Assembly (NCBI GenBank): GCA_022760475.1
Contig: JALEFZ010000055.1
Span: 248,001-312,000 of the forward strand
Source: Bacteroidia bacterium
GTDB lineage: Bacteria; Bacteroidota; Bacteroidia; J057
Reading direction: 5' to 3'
Length of the DNA: 64,000 bases
Shown here: positions 62,836 through 64,000 of the stretch, piece by piece
How positions within the stretch are numbered: the first letter of the stretch is position 1
Layout of the letters: every line of letters begins with the position of its first letter
The notes under the pieces: generated by a model
What the model was told of the DNA's origin: nothing
The model's database searches: none
What the model saw: only the letters and a program-made list of their open reading frames with translations
Made by a program: the position numbers and the translations under genes

Positions 62836-63369
62836 TGGTTATATGGCAATTTCTTGATTTTATAGACTGAAAAGGTCTAATAGCCCTTTTGGTACAATTA
62901 GTTCGAAAATAATAGCATCATTTTAACAGGGGATTGGCAAGTGGCATTCCCCAGAATAGCATCTTTAGTCAGCTATTTACTGTTTTGTATTTCGTAATAT
63001 CTTTTCAAAATAAGGTTGGTATACTTACTACCGCTTTTCTACGCTGCTTTTGAGGATTTAATTTTAACCCCGAATATTTTTTTTGAGAATACATTTAAAA
63101 ATCGTCATATAAATTTGAGCTTTTTAGCAATTTTACTATATTCGATTTATTGTCGGTTTCATTCTCCCCCAGATAACAAAATAGACAGGTCTTAGACCTC
63201 ACAGCTTTTTTTTAATCAATTGAAAAAAGTTAGGTGGGAAAGTTATGTCCTTATGTCAACCAACATCAGTGAGCATTAATCATGAATAAGAAGATTTTTT
63301 AATTAAAGAGTATTTCGGTTTTTCGTTATTTCTTGCACATTCACATATTATTCTAAACAAAAAACGCTT
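62836..63369. other. 534-bp intergenic region, AT-rich
   Basis: No gene was found. Seen: a TAAATTTG -7-like box at 63110-63117 with a TTTG at 63082-63085 (24-base spacer, longer than usual), about 250 bases before the protease gene; a short palindrome AGGTCTTAGACCT near 63188; and a run of T near 63208. The leader of the protease gene is probably long. Confidence 0.5.
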
Positions 63370-64000
63370 ATGAAACTACACTACCTATGGTGGGTGCTGG
63401 TACTGGCTGTACTTGCGCCTGGACACACTATTGCCCAATCCAATTACTACTGGGCTGACGGACAGAAAATCAATTTGACAACAGATCATTCTGCCATGAT
63501 GATCCATTATCAAGAAGATCCGTCTCAGCTCATTTCCTCATTACAAAATTTAAAAGAACAAAGTACTGTAACAGAAGTCCAGGTATTCGCCCAAAAAGGC
63601 AGAATATTGGTAAAAATGAATGAGCAAGCCGGTGCTACTTTATCTTCTGAAGAGGCCGTTCTTCAAAGCCTTGGAATTCAAAGTTCAGAAATCAGGAGTG
63701 CGCACTTTGCATGGCGTCTAAATGATGGATTCCAGATTTTCCACACCCATGAAATTGCACTCCAAATGAAGAATGGAAACGAACTGAGTGCCTTACAGTC
63801 CATCCTGAATCAGTACGGAGCAAGTTATCTGAGAAATGACTTTGGGACTACCATTCTGGATGTTTCCAATATCGAGCAGGTTCTTCCATTGGCTAATGCG
63901 CTTCAGGAAAGTGGATTGGTTCGTTATGCTACTCCTGATCTCTATGCCAAACTGACTCACCATGCTGATCCCCTGTTCAGCGAGCAGTTCCAGATGCACA
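63370..64000 (+). CDS. Subtilisin-like (S8) protease, N-terminal part only
   Basis: The frame is open to the window edge (210 codons seen). It begins with a signal peptide (MKLHYLWWVLVLAVLAPGHTIAQ), then a propeptide-like region (about 24-205) ending in LVRYATPDLYAKL, HADPLFSEQFQMH. This is the typical junction in secreted S8 subtilases, where the propeptide ends with a YATPD-like phrase and the mature protease starts with NDPLFSEQW-like words. The catalytic Asp, His and Ser would lie beyond base 64000. It is probably a secreted protease; T9SS export is likely in this organism but cannot be seen. Confidence 0.82.
   Translation, partial: MKLHYLWWVLVLAVLAPGHTIAQSNYYWADGQKINLTTDHSAMMIHYQEDPSQLISSLQNLKEQSTVTEVQVFAQKGRILVKMNEQAGATLSSEEAVLQSLGIQSSEIRSAHFAWRLNDGFQIFHTHEIALQMKNGNELSALQSILNQYGASYLRNDFGTTILDVSNIEQVLPLANALQESGLVRYATPDLYAKLTHHADPLFSEQFQMH

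Noticed and set aside
1-64000. tRNA, rRNA, IS elements, prophage or integrase genes
   Set aside because: None recognised on either strand; no T-arm-like motif, transposase or integrase motif was seen. A tRNAscan run would settle the tRNA question.

Overview
The window reads as chromosomal DNA of a free-living Bacteroidota, most like the Saprospiria (Lewinella/Saprospira/Haliscomenobacter type). The basis is: large secreted proteins ending in type IX secretion (T9SS) sorting domains of type A (4614-7643 and 48658-52260) and type B (31927-37248); SprB-like repeats; an ECF sigma / FecR / TonB-dependent receptor trio; a DUF3810 protease-like protein; and Bacteroidota promoter motifs (TTG or TTTG, 19-22 bases, TAnnTTTG). 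No rRNA or tRNA gene, insertion sequence, integrase, phage gene or CRISPR array was seen. Most genes are ordinary core or surface genes.

Layout. 1-11 kb: the 3' part of a DUF3810 gene, a GreA/GreB-like gene, the three-gene proton-translocating transhydrogenase operon (pntAA-pntAB-pntB, minus strand), a T9SS surface protein with SprB repeats, glutamate dehydrogenase, and overlapping cdsA and CPBP-protease genes. 11-17 kb: dusB, a coiled-coil envelope protein with a TonB-C-like domain at each end, and a two-gene unit of a MORC-like GHKL ATPase and a small membrane protein. 17-24.5 kb: dacB (PBP4), two monohaem cytochrome-like lipoproteins in tandem, and two tandem secreted 315-residue paralogues of unknown role. 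24.6-31.6 kb: three tandem TonB-like proteins, uvrB, a glycosyltransferase and a polyprenyl diphosphate synthase. 31.9-44 kb: a giant gliding-motility-type surface protein directly abutting gatC, a membrane TPR protein, ppk1 and a coupled unknown gene. 44-52 kb: ECF sigma, FecR, an STN-containing TonB-dependent receptor, and a T9SS-exported reprolysin-like metalloprotease. 52-57 kb (minus strand): an outer-membrane-like protein, a small secreted protein, two DUF4178 zinc-ribbon proteins, ispF, a HAD phosphatase and a PfkB kinase. 57.6-64 kb: a multi-PAS protein with a HisKA-like end but no ATPase domain, a sugar/H+ symporter followed by an SMP-30 lactonase, and the start of a subtilisin-like protease that runs off the window.

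How the genes fit together. The window mixes housekeeping (NADPH supply by Pnt, nitrogen assimilation by glutamate dehydrogenase, phospholipid and isoprenoid synthesis, tRNA modification and charging, DNA repair, polyphosphate) with a surface-oriented lifestyle of T9SS cargo, TonB-like proteins and secreted proteases. The ECF-FecR-receptor set is arranged like a surface signalling cascade that may control the receptor and possibly the metalloprotease behind it.

The best candidates for something undescribed are the GHKL ATPase with a possible PD-(D/E)XK-like C-terminus and its membrane partner (14927-17161), the DnaA-box-like cluster just upstream (14790-14845), the folded FecR leader (44731-44798), the TonB-like triplet with a shared GPYxW motif, and the ppk1-coupled unknown gene. 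All functional proposals come from reading motifs by eye; no database search was run.
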